From the NCBI GenBank assembly GCA_025937115.1, contig JAICSB010000164.1, positions 1 through 7,003 on the forward strand: a stretch of DNA of 7,003 bases, given 5' to 3'. The translations under genes were made by a program, and so were the position numbers. This document shows, piece by piece, positions 1-5,193 of the stretch; position 1 is the first letter of the stretch, and each line of letters opens with the position of its first letter. The notes beneath the pieces are model-generated. The model saw only the letters and a program-made list of their open reading frames with translations, was not told where the DNA came from and did not search any database. The stretch is from Pseudonocardiaceae bacterium (lineage in GTDB: Bacteria > Actinomycetota > Actinomycetes > Mycobacteriales > Pseudonocardiaceae).

Positions 1-1466
1 CGGTAGCCAGCGGCAAGAACGACCGAGTCATACTGCCCCGACACATCTGGGACGAGTTGGTACCGTGCGGACACGAGCTCCGTGGTCCGGTAGTGCAGTC
101 GTTACGCAAGTACGGTGGGGTCAGCCGTGGCCTAGCCCGCCGGATCCGGGCAGAGCGCCCTGATTGCCGCCTTGACGACGCTCTCGGATATCTGTTCGAG
201 ATGGTCGCGTCGAATGAGGACGGCGGTGTGCAACCGACTTATGATTTGTCAGTACCCTCCAACGTAACCTATGTCGCGGCCGGATTTATAAGTCACAACA
301 CTATAGGTTTCATGATGGACTGCGACACGACTGGTATCGAGCCAGACTTCTCATTGGTGAAATTCAAGAAGCTGGTTGGTGGCGGATCCATGCAGATCGT
401 CAACCAGACTGTGCCCAAGGCGCTTGCCGCTTTGGGTTACCAGCAGGAGCAAAGCGAGGCGATCGTCGAGTACATCGCGGAGCACGGCCACGTGATTGAC
501 GCCCCTGGGTTGCGCACCGAGCATTACGAGGTCTTTGATTGTGCGATGGGGGAGCGGGCCATCCCCCCGATGGGCCACGTGCGGATGATGGCGGCGACGC
601 AGCCGTTCATCTCGGGTGCAATCAGCAAGACCGTGAACATGCCGGAGACGGCCACGGTCGACGAGGTCGAGGAAATCTACCTGCAATCCTGGAAAATGGG
701 AGTCAAGGCGCTGGCGATTTACCGAGACAACTGTAAGGTTGGCCAGCCGTTGTCGACGGGAAAGACCTCGACCACAGGAGCGGACAAGGCACAGATGGCC
801 GACGCCAGACCGGTGCGCAAGCGGCTGCCCAAGAAGCGGCCCAGCGAAACGGTGTCCTTCACCGTCGGTGGCGCCGAGGGCTATATGACGGCAGGGTCTT
901 ACCCGGATGGCGGCCTTGGCGAGGTCTTCGTGAAGATGTCCAAGCAGGGTTCTACGCTGGCCGGTGTGATGGACGCGTTCTCGATCGCCATTTCGATAGC
1001 ATTACAGTACGGAGTGCCCCTGGAGACGTACGTGTCAAAGTTCGTGAACATGCGCTTCGAGCCGGCGGGGATGACCGATGATCCGGACGTCCGGATGGCG
1101 TCCAGCGTGGTGGACTATCTGTTCCGTCGGCTCGCGCTGGATCAGTTGCCTAAGGATAAGCGGGACCAGTTGGGCATCCTGACTGCCGACGAGCGCACTG
1201 CGCAAGTGGCTGCGGACTACGGCATCGACGCGGGCAGCGGGTCCGACGTCGAGTCCCTACGTACCTCAGTGGACGCTAGCAATCCGGCTCCGGCGATACC
1301 GGGCCGGCCGGCTCCGATATACGTGGGTAGTTCCACCGAGTTGCTGGAGCTGCAGATGGGGAAGGCGGCTGACGCGCCGCTATGCCTGACCTGCGGGACC
1401 AAGATGCGTCCTGCTGGATCCTGCTACGTCTGCGAGGGCTGTGGCTCAACCAGCGGCTGCAGCTGA
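1..1466 (+). CDS. nrdJ: Class II (adenosylcobalamin-dependent) ribonucleoside-diphosphate reductase, C-terminal part, with the end of an intein (5' partial)
   Basis: The enzyme reduces ribonucleotides to deoxyribonucleotides using adenosylcobalamin as radical source. The frame is open to the left edge (first full codon at base 3), so the TTG at 57 is not a start. Bases 3-299 encode the end of an intein; the C-extein begins with the Thr codon at 300. It opens [16 protein letters not shown], the conserved end of the phosphate-binding loop (usually preceded by PTG) and the following GIEP segment. Then come the KFKKLVGGG and [25 protein letters not shown] blocks of the catalytic barrel. A basic linker (KRLPKKRP) follows, then the TSCPD-like domain with [20 protein letters not shown]. 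The cysteine-rich tail from 1383 has CLTCGTKM and CYVCEGCG motifs, typical of class II enzymes, where tail cysteines re-reduce the active site or bind zinc. The radical-site Cys and substrate-binding Asn/Glu lie upstream of the window. The family match is by remembered motifs and is very secure. Confidence 0.95.
   Translation, partial: VASGKNDRVILPRHIWDELVPCGHELRGPVVQSLRKYGGVSRGLARRIRAERPDCRLDDALGYLFEMVASNEDGGVQPTYDLSVPSNVTYVAAGFISHNTIGFMMDCDTTGIEPDFSLVKFKKLVGGGSMQIVNQTVPKALAALGYQQEQSEAIVEYIAEHGHVIDAPGLRTEHYEVFDCAMGERAIPPMGHVRMMAATQPFISGAISKTVNMPETATVDEVEEIYLQSWKMGVKALAIYRDNCKVGQPLSTGKTSTTGADKAQMADARPVRKRLPKKRPSETVSFTVGGAEGYMTAGSYPDGGLGEVFVKMSKQGSTLAGVMDAFSIAISIALQYGVPLETYVSKFVNMRFEPAGMTDDPDVRMASSVVDYLFRRLALDQLPKDKRDQLGILTADERTAQVAADYGIDAGSGSDVESLRTSVDASNPAPAIPGRPAPIYVGSSTELLELQMGKAADAPLCLTCGTKMRPAGSCYVCEGCGSTSGCS
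3..299 (+). other. Intein C-terminal splicing region within nrdJ
   Basis: The translated stretch ending at 299 carries an intein block [18 protein letters not shown] followed by Ile-Ser-His-Asn, then Thr as first C-extein residue. This is the classic penultimate His, terminal Asn (cyclising) and +1 Thr nucleophile set. The host sequence resumes with Thr-Ile-Gly, so the element splits the phosphate-binding loop of the reductase, a typical intein niche. The usual histidine in block F is not present (Asn-Val-Thr-Tyr instead), which some functional inteins tolerate. Residues before block F ([15 protein letters not shown], then an Arg-rich stretch) resemble no domain I can name and may be the end of a homing-endonuclease or linker region. 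Bases 235-310 are visibly more AT-rich than the extein, consistent with foreign origin. The N-terminal splicing blocks lie outside the window, so I cannot tell whether the intein is full length, mini or split. Confidence 0.9.
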
Positions 1467-1479
1467 ATTGCAGCACAGG

Positions 1480-1512
1480 GCGCACACAGCTAGCCCCTAG
1501 CTGGCGCACAGC
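1480..1512. promoter_or_regulatory. Palindrome bracketed by direct repeats upstream of the two-component operon
   Basis: Between nrdJ and the response regulator there is a perfect 7-bp inverted repeat, CAGCTAG-CCC-CTAGCTG (1487-1503). It is flanked by two copies of GCGCACA (1480-1486 and 1504-1510). Viewed differently, CACAGC occurs twice in the same orientation (1485-1490 and 1507-1512), 22 bases apart, about two helical turns. PhoP-type regulators bind tandem direct repeats, and mycobacterial PhoP sites contain TCACAGC, so this could be an autoregulatory site. It could equally be a short nrdJ transcription-end hairpin; there is no T-run after it. Confidence 0.4.
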
Positions 1513-1533
1513 CGGTTGGGTGATGGTGGCAGC

Positions 1534-2259
1534 ATGACCCTGGTGGACGCCCAGCTACGCCGCGCCGATGGCGCCCCGGTGCGGGTGCTCGTCGTCGAGG
1601 ACGAGGTGTCGCTGGCCGAGCTGCTGACGATGGCGCTGCGCTACGAGGGTTGGGACGTGCGCAGCGCCGGCGACGGGCTCTCTGCAGTACGCACGGCGCG
1701 CGAGTTCGGGCCAGACCTGGTGGTTCTTGACATCATGTTGCCCGACATCGACGGGCTGGAGGTGCTACGCCGGTTACGCGCGGGCACGCCGACGCTGCCG
1801 GTGCTCTTCCTCACGGCCAAGGACGCCGTCGAAGACCGGATCGCCGGGCTCACCGTCGGTGGCGACGACTACGTGACCAAACCGTTCAGCCTGGAGGAGG
1901 TGATGGCGCGGCTGCGGGCGTTGCTACGCCGCTCGGGGATGACCGTGGCCCGCACGCCAGCAGTGGTGGTCGGCGACCTGGTCCTTGACGAGGACAGCCG
2001 TGAGGTCTGCCGCGACGGCGACATCGTCGAGCTCACCGCGACGGAGTTCGAGCTGCTGCGTTACCTGATGCGCAACCCTCGCCGGGTGCTGTCCAAGGCT
2101 CAGATTCTTGATCAGGTGTGGCATTACGATTTCGGCGGCAATTCCAACGTCGTCGAGCTCTACATCTCCTACCTGCGCAAGAAGGTCGATGCCGGCCGGT
2201 CACCGATGATCCACACCATGCGAGGTGCCGGCTACGTGCTCAAGCCTGCGGCGGACTGA
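1534..2259 (+). CDS. OmpR/PhoB-family (PhoP-like) DNA-binding response regulator
   Basis: This is a cytoplasmic transcription factor activated by phosphotransfer from the kinase encoded immediately downstream. From the ATG at 1534 it is 241 residues, normal for the family. The receiver domain (about residues 15-130) shows the acidic pocket (VVEDE, Glu22-Asp23-Glu24), the phosphoacceptor Asp66 in VVLDIMLPDIDG, the switch Thr94 in LFLTAKD and Lys116 in YVTKPFSLEEV. The C-terminal winged helix (about 143-241) contains LTATEFELLRYL, the recognition region VVELYISYLRKKVD, and the wing residues RGAGYVLKP. It reads closely like mycobacterial PhoP and Streptomyces paralogues, but the signal and exact orthology cannot be assigned. 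A TTG at 1516 could add six residues. I prefer the ATG because the domain starts well after it, though its ribosome-binding site (GGTGG, four bases upstream) is weak. Confidence 0.95.
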   Translation: MTLVDAQLRRADGAPVRVLVVEDEVSLAELLTMALRYEGWDVRSAGDGLSAVRTAREFGPDLVVLDIMLPDIDGLEVLRRLRAGTPTLPVLFLTAKDAVEDRIAGLTVGGDDYVTKPFSLEEVMARLRALLRRSGMTVARTPAVVVGDLVLDEDSREVCRDGDIVELTATEFELLRYLMRNPRRVLSKAQILDQVWHYDFGGNSNVVELYISYLRKKVDAGRSPMIHTMRGAGYVLKPAAD

Positions 2260-2264
2260 GCGCG

Positions 2265-3701
2265 ATGCACTCGCTGCGGGCCCGCCTGGTGGCCGCCCTA
2301 CTGGCGCTACTCGCGCTGGTGGGCGTCGTCGTCGGGGTAGTCACCGCGGTGGAGCTGCATGCCTTTCTCCTCCACCGGCTCGATGCCCAGCTCGCCGGCT
2401 CCCGGGACCGCTTCGCCGGCGCGCTTGCCGGACCACTAGCCGGCTCCCGTCCACCCTCCAACGACAGGCGTGGCGGGTTCCTTGGTACCCCCGGCCAGTC
2501 GGTTGACACGCTCGGCGCGCGGATCGTCGACGGCCGGGTGACTCAGGGCGGTGTTCTGGACCGCAGCGGCACGCCTGAGCAACTGTCCAGTTCGGAAGCG
2601 GCAGCGTTGGTCGCACTGCCCGTCGACGGCAGGCCCCGCAGCCTGCGGGTCGGCTCCGAAAACTATCGAGTGGTTGCGGTGCGAGCGGCAGACGGCGACG
2701 TCCTCGTCACCGGCCTGCCGCTGGCCGGACTCGATGAAACGGTCACTCGGCTGATCACCATCGAGGTGATCGTCATCGGATTCGCGCTGGTGTTCACCGG
2801 GATAGTGGGCGCGGCCATCGTGAGGCTGACGCTGCGCCCGCTGACCCGGGTGGCGGGGACTGCCGGAAGGGTGGCTGAGCTGCCGTTGGACCGTGGCGAG
2901 GTGGCGCTAGCCGAGCGGGTCCCCGAGGCCGACACCGACCCGCGGACCGAGGTCGGCCAGGTCGGTTTCGCGCTCAACCGGTTGCTCGGCCACGTCGGTG
3001 CGGCCTTGGAGGCCCGTCAAGCCAGCGAGACCCGGCTGCGGCGCTTCGTCGCAGACGCCAGCCACGAGCTACGTACTCCGCTCGCGGCCATCCGCGGCTA
3101 CGCCGAGCTCACCCGGCGCAGCGCCGTGCCCGTCCCTCCCGAGATTGCGCGCATGCTCGCGAGGGTGGAGTCGCAGACCGAACGGATGACCACCCTGGTC
3201 GAGGACCTGATGCTGCTCGCTCGCCTCGACGCCGGCCGGCCGCTGGGCCGTGAGCCGGTCGACCTGTCGCGGCTCGTCATCGACGCGATGAGCGACGCGC
3301 ACGCCGTGAGTCCTGACCACCACTGGCAGCTCACCGCCCCGGACGAGGAGGTGACGGTCACCGGAGACGCGGCCGGTCTCGCGCAGGTTGTGGCCAACCT
3401 GCTGGCCAACACGCGTACCCATACCCCCGCGGGTACCACCGTCGCCGTCACCCTTACCCCAGTCGACGGGCAGGTGAACTTGTCTGTTGTGGACGACGGG
3501 CCGGGTGTGCCGCCGGACCTGCTGCCGCACGTGTTCGAGCGATTCGCCCGCGGCGATTCCTCCCGCTCCCGCGCCAATGGCAGCACCGGGCTCGGACTGT
3601 CCATCGTCGATGCCGTGGTCGCTGCGCACCGCGGCTCGGTGGACGTCACCAGCGTTCCCGGGCGCACCGCGTTCACCGTCCGGTTGCCCATTCGCAGCTG
3701 A
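2265..3701 (+). CDS. Membrane sensor histidine kinase partner of the response regulator
   Basis: This 478-residue kinase presumably phosphorylates the regulator encoded five bases upstream, so the pair form one operon. Order of domains: short basic N-terminus; membrane segment about 8-28; extracytoplasmic sensor about 30-160, rich in Gly, Ser and Arg and without a recognisable ligand fold; second membrane segment about 162-187; HAMP linker to about 245; HisKA helix with ADASHELRTPLAA and phosphoacceptor His267. The HATPase domain has an N-box around VVANLLANTRTHTP (Asn378, Asn382), G1 box VVDDGPGVP, F-box FERFARGD and G2 box NGSTGLGLSIV. All catalytic boxes are intact. The frame stays open upstream to 2118 inside the regulator gene, but the ATG at 2265 directly precedes the membrane anchor and fits the usual tight spacing. 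It resembles the TrcS/PrrB/BaeS style of kinase; the stimulus is unknown. Confidence 0.95.
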   Translation: MHSLRARLVAALLALLALVGVVVGVVTAVELHAFLLHRLDAQLAGSRDRFAGALAGPLAGSRPPSNDRRGGFLGTPGQSVDTLGARIVDGRVTQGGVLDRSGTPEQLSSSEAAALVALPVDGRPRSLRVGSENYRVVAVRAADGDVLVTGLPLAGLDETVTRLITIEVIVIGFALVFTGIVGAAIVRLTLRPLTRVAGTAGRVAELPLDRGEVALAERVPEADTDPRTEVGQVGFALNRLLGHVGAALEARQASETRLRRFVADASHELRTPLAAIRGYAELTRRSAVPVPPEIARMLARVESQTERMTTLVEDLMLLARLDAGRPLGREPVDLSRLVIDAMSDAHAVSPDHHWQLTAPDEEVTVTGDAAGLAQVVANLLANTRTHTPAGTTVAVTLTPVDGQVNLSVVDDGPGVPPDLLPHVFERFARGDSSRSRANGSTGLGLSIVDAVVAAHRGSVDVTSVPGRTAFTVRLPIRS

Positions 3702-3804
3702 GCCATAATCGGTACGGCACGCAAGCGGGCAGCCACGGCGACCGCCGCTACTTATCTCCCCTCATCCTGTAACGCTCCGAAGTCAGATGGCGACAGTACG
3801 TACC

Positions 3805-3851
3805 GAGAGCCCCCGCGCAGGACCCCCGACCCTGTGCTGGGGCTCTCTTTT
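3805..3851 (+). terminator. Rho-independent terminator of the two-component operon
   Basis: A perfect 9-bp arm GAGAGCCCC (3805-3813) pairs with GGGGCTCTC (3839-3847) and is followed directly by TTTT (3848-3851). After one C/T mismatch the stem continues with six more pairs (GCGCAG 3815-3820 with CTGTGC 3832-3837, one G-T wobble), leaving an 11-base loop. The T-run is only on the + strand side, so it ends transcripts coming from the kinase gene, whose stop is about 100 bases upstream. Confidence 0.85.
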
Positions 3852-4040
3852 ACAGCGATCGCGCTCCACGATAAGCCGGACCCAAAACCGGACCCGCAGA
3901 CTGACGGGCAGCTCCCACCGGGCAAGCCACCACCGCCACTACAGGATCCCGGCAAGCACGACAAGACGAACTAGTGGCCGGGCGCGGAGGAGTACGACCA
4001 ACTCCGCGTGGATGCCGTGCTGGTTGGTCTTAGCTTGCGA
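3852..4040. other. Gene-poor stretch with a proline-rich orphan frame and a small hairpin
   Basis: No convincing gene is seen here. In one + frame the translation from the terminator onward reads as a hydrophilic, repetitive peptide: PDPKPDPQTDGQLPPG, then a run of prolines, and a Lys/His/Asp tail to TAG at 3972-3974. It continues after the stop as WPGAEEYDQLRVDAV. The first possible start (GTG, 3834) lies inside the terminator stem. The octamer CCGGACCC is directly repeated (3876-3883, 3888-3895). A 7-bp inverted repeat CGCGGAG / CTCCGCG (3983-3989, 4002-4008) sits 33 bases beyond the DUF6788 stop, on its downstream side, but has no T-run. The left end of the neighbouring insertion element probably lies in this stretch; I cannot locate its terminal repeat because the matching right end is missing. 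Confidence 0.4.
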
Positions 4041-4442
4041 TTAAACCCTGGCCCTCTGGTCGTCGGCGTCTTGCATGATCAGCTCGGTGGCTTGAGCTGC
4101 GATCTGGCGCATCTCGGCGATCAGGGCGCGTAGTGTCCGGTCGTTGGTGATCCACTCCTGGTAGAGACCGGCTTCGGCTTCGGTGAGCCGACGGGTGATG
4201 GTCTTGCCGTTGATCTTGCCGGTCCATTGGTGGTAAGGCCCGTGCGGCTGGGGAGGGTCGGCCTGGCAGCGGCAGCTCGGCTTGCCGCAGCGGGTGTGTC
4301 GTCGGGTGATGCTGCCAGCGGCGATGAACCCGATCTCGGCGACGCGTTCGGCGAGATCGCGGTAGCTGCGCTGGTAGGCGGCCAGGCGGGCCGCGGTGTT
4401 GGCTCGAGCCACCTGAGGTTCCTTCCGGCGTGTCGTGGCCAT
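4041..4442 (-). CDS. DUF6788-family protein, accessory gene of an insertion element
   Basis: The protein is 133 residues from the ATG at 4442 to the TAA at 4041. The core reads SITRRHTRCGKPSCRC, then PHGPYHQWT, KTITRRLTEAEAGLYQEW and a C-terminal helix RTLRALIAEMRQIAAQATEL. I recognise this layout (a CGKxxCxC cluster, an HGPY-x-W-T motif and a trailing helix) as DUF6788, which is usually found beside transposase genes in actinobacteria. The three cysteines with nearby His suggest a zinc knuckle and perhaps DNA binding, but that is inference and no biochemical role is known to me. The frame is open 18 codons further upstream, through the palindrome at 4458-4481. I chose the ATG at 4442 because family members begin shortly before the arginine-rich helix, and because the longer version would put the palindrome in coding sequence. 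The gene looks intact, unlike its divergent transposase neighbour. Confidence 0.8.
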   Translation of the reverse strand: MATTRRKEPQVARANTAARLAAYQRSYRDLAERVAEIGFIAAGSITRRHTRCGKPSCRCQADPPQPHGPYHQWTGKINGKTITRRLTEAEAGLYQEWITNDRTLRALIAEMRQIAAQATELIMQDADDQRARV

Positions 4443-4457
4443 TCTGCCCGGCCGGTT

Positions 4458-4481
4458 TCGGACAGTAGATCTACTGTCCGA
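4458..4481. promoter_or_regulatory. 24-bp perfect palindrome between the divergent DUF6788 and transposase genes
   Basis: The half-site TCGGACAGTAGA (4458-4469) is followed at once by its exact reverse complement (4470-4481). There is no spacer and no mismatch in 24 bases. It lies 15 bases upstream of the DUF6788 ATG and 17 bases upstream of the transposase ATG, so a protein bound there would cover the start regions of both genes. It could be an operator for the element's own proteins, an internal transposase-binding site or a cruciform. The arms resemble no known operator that I can name. Confidence 0.75.
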
Positions 4482-4498
4482 CGGCGTGGGAGGCAAAG

Positions 4499-4655
4499 AT
4501 GGCGGTCATCGCGGACGTCCCCACCAGCGCGGTGCATCCGGCGGCCGACGCCGTGCAGGTCTTGCGCGGGTTCCGCCAGTCCCTCTATGGATGCCTCACC
4601 GGCTGGGCGGATACGCTGTTCGAGCTGTCCGATGCCGTGCGCAACGCAGCCGACT
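4499..4655 (+). pseudogene. Transposase remnant, N-terminal ~50 residues only
   Basis: A GGGAGG ribosome-binding site (4488-4493) precedes the ATG at 4499. The first residues include VLRGFRQSLYGCLTGWADTLFELSDAV (residues 21-47, quoted here as the key positions Phe25, Arg26, Leu29, Cys32, Ala37 and Phe41-Asp45). This matches the start of a large actinobacterial DDE transposase family in which FRQ-x-x-Y-x-C-L is followed by A-D-x-L-F-E-L-x-D-A. In intact members the next block is a C-A-x-G-P-V stretch and several hundred more residues. Here the similarity stops after Val47 (about 4639), and what follows is the antisense of the DUF6153-like gene. The reading frame itself happens to stay open to 5002. 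The DDE catalytic residues are absent, so the gene is dead. The 3' limit given is approximate. Family assignment rests on memory of the N-terminal motif. Confidence 0.7.
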
Positions 4656-4908
4656 CATCGGCATCTGTCCGCGACGCGGAATGCGCCAGCGGGTGGCTAG
4701 CCGTCGCGACCACGACACCGGTGGCCGTATCGGGTCCGGTCATCGCAGTGGCCATTGTCACCGGGTGGGCCATCGACGATGCCGATGCTTCCGCGCCGTC
4801 GGCACATCCCTGGGTGGCCAGGCCGTGCATGAAGAACAATCCGGAAAGCACCGCACCTACGGCGACCAGGCGGGCGGTGACCCGCGCCGAGAGTGCGCCC
4901 GCGCTCAC
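4585..4908 (-). CDS. DUF6153-like small membrane protein, C-terminus replaced by transposase antisense
   Basis: The start is the GTG at 4908, with GGGAG as a well-spaced ribosome-binding site. The product opens with a short basic N-terminus and one hydrophobic segment (about residues 12-30) holding LSGLFFMHGLA. The Leu-x-x-Met-His-Gly signature in the first helix is what I associate with DUF6153. A Ala/Ser/Thr/Met/His-rich loop follows (HP, SHPLAHS). Family members normally continue to a second hydrophobic segment near a Met-Cys-x-Ala motif and a proline/arginine-rich tail. Here the frame instead runs into the antisense of the transposase start from about residue 85 (near base 4650) and ends at 4585 with 107 residues, so the protein is probably non-functional or altered. 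Such genes often sit in metal-related accessory clusters, which fits the permease next door; the function is unknown. Family call is moderate. Confidence 0.65.
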   Translation of the reverse strand: MSAGALSARVTARLVAVGAVLSGLFFMHGLATQGCADGAEASASSMAHPVTMATAMTGPDTATGVVVATASHPLAHSASRTDADESAALRTASDSSNSVSAQPVRHP

Positions 4909-4957
4909 TGTGTCTCCCGTCGCTATTCCACCGGCCGGGGCTTCCCACGGTACTCAT

Positions 4958-4982
4958 GCGAGCTCGTTATCCGGGAGCTCGC
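4958..4982 (-). promoter_or_regulatory. Inverted repeat and possible promoter upstream of the DUF6153-like gene
   Basis: GCGAGCTC (4958-4965) and GAGCTCGC (4975-4982) form a perfect 8-bp inverted repeat around a 9-base loop, 50-74 bases before the GTG start. On the minus strand the loop includes GATAAC, a plausible -10, with TTCCTG 17 bases upstream as a poor -35. The repeat would thus flank the -10 and could be an operator. The promoter elements are weak matches, so this is tentative. Confidence 0.35.
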
Positions 4983-5119
4983 CGGGGACAGGAAGGGGGT
5001 GACGTCCGCAGCAAGTTCCCTTCGGGACACGGTCACTCCTTCGACGCCGACCACATAGGACTGGCGAGCTGAGCCGGCCGAGACCACCGCGCACGACGAC
5101 GGCAAACGTGCGGGACACC

Positions 5120-5148
5120 GTGACAGCCGCGATCCTGGGGACTACAGT
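5120..5148 (+). promoter_or_regulatory. Sigma-70-like promoter of the permease gene
   Basis: GTGACA (5120-5125, five of six matches to TTGACA) and TACAGT (5143-5148, a TAnnnT -10) are separated by exactly 17 bases. Transcription would begin near 5155, giving a leader of about 40 bases that contains the CsoR-type operator and the ribosome-binding site. For a high-GC genome this is a good vegetative promoter. Confidence 0.6.
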
Positions 5149-5160
5149 TCCCATCGATAG

Positions 5161-5177
5161 ATACCCCACGAGGGTAT
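5161..5177. promoter_or_regulatory. CsoR/RcnR-type operator in front of the permease
   Basis: ATACCCCACGAGGGTAT is an inverted repeat, ATACCC-N5-GGGTAT. The ATACCC/GGGTAT half-sites with a short central spacer are characteristic of operators of the CsoR/RcnR/CstR (DUF156) repressors, which release DNA on binding Cu(I), Ni/Co or sulfur species. It sits just after the predicted transcription start and before the Shine-Dalgarno sequence, where bound repressor would block transcription. No DUF156 gene is present in the window, so the regulator must act in trans or lie outside. Confidence 0.6.
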
Positions 5178-5193
5178 GTAGGGAAGGGTGGTG

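Larger units (their letters stand above)
4041..4655. mobile_element. Truncated insertion element (DUF6788 gene plus 5' end of transposase)
   Basis: The unit consists of an intact minus-strand accessory gene, a central palindrome and a divergent transposase cut off after about 50 codons. One end (left, below 4041) may still exist, but I cannot identify its terminal inverted repeat or a target duplication without the lost right end. The element can no longer move on its own. Its break-point abuts a neighbouring gene that is also truncated, so the loss probably came from a deletion or recombination spanning both. Confidence 0.6.

Noticed and set aside
57..59. TTG as start codon of the first gene
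   Set aside because: The frame is open to the window edge and the sequence upstream is continuous intein coding sequence, so this codon is an internal Leu.
2118..2264. Longer start for the histidine kinase overlapping the response regulator
   Set aside because: The extra 49 residues are an Arg/Cys/His-rich out-of-frame reading of the regulator's winged helix; the ATG at 2265 directly precedes the membrane anchor.
3069..3736. Two long minus-strand frames opposite the kinase gene (186 and 212 residues)
   Set aside because: High-GC shadow frames rich in Arg, Gly, Ser and Thr with no recognisable motif, fully antisense to a well-supported kinase.
3752..3964. 70-residue minus-strand frame
   Set aside because: Gly/Ser-rich translation complementary to the proline-rich repeat stretch, crossing the terminator, with no domain.
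3983..4008. CGCGGAG/CTCCGCG hairpin as a terminator for the DUF6788 gene
   Set aside because: The 7-bp stem has a 12-base loop and no T-run on the minus-strand side; too weak to call as a terminator.
4435..5058. 207-residue + strand frame spanning transposase remnant and intergenic region
   Set aside because: It is out of frame with the transposase start, Arg/Gly-rich throughout, and antisense to the DUF6153-like gene.
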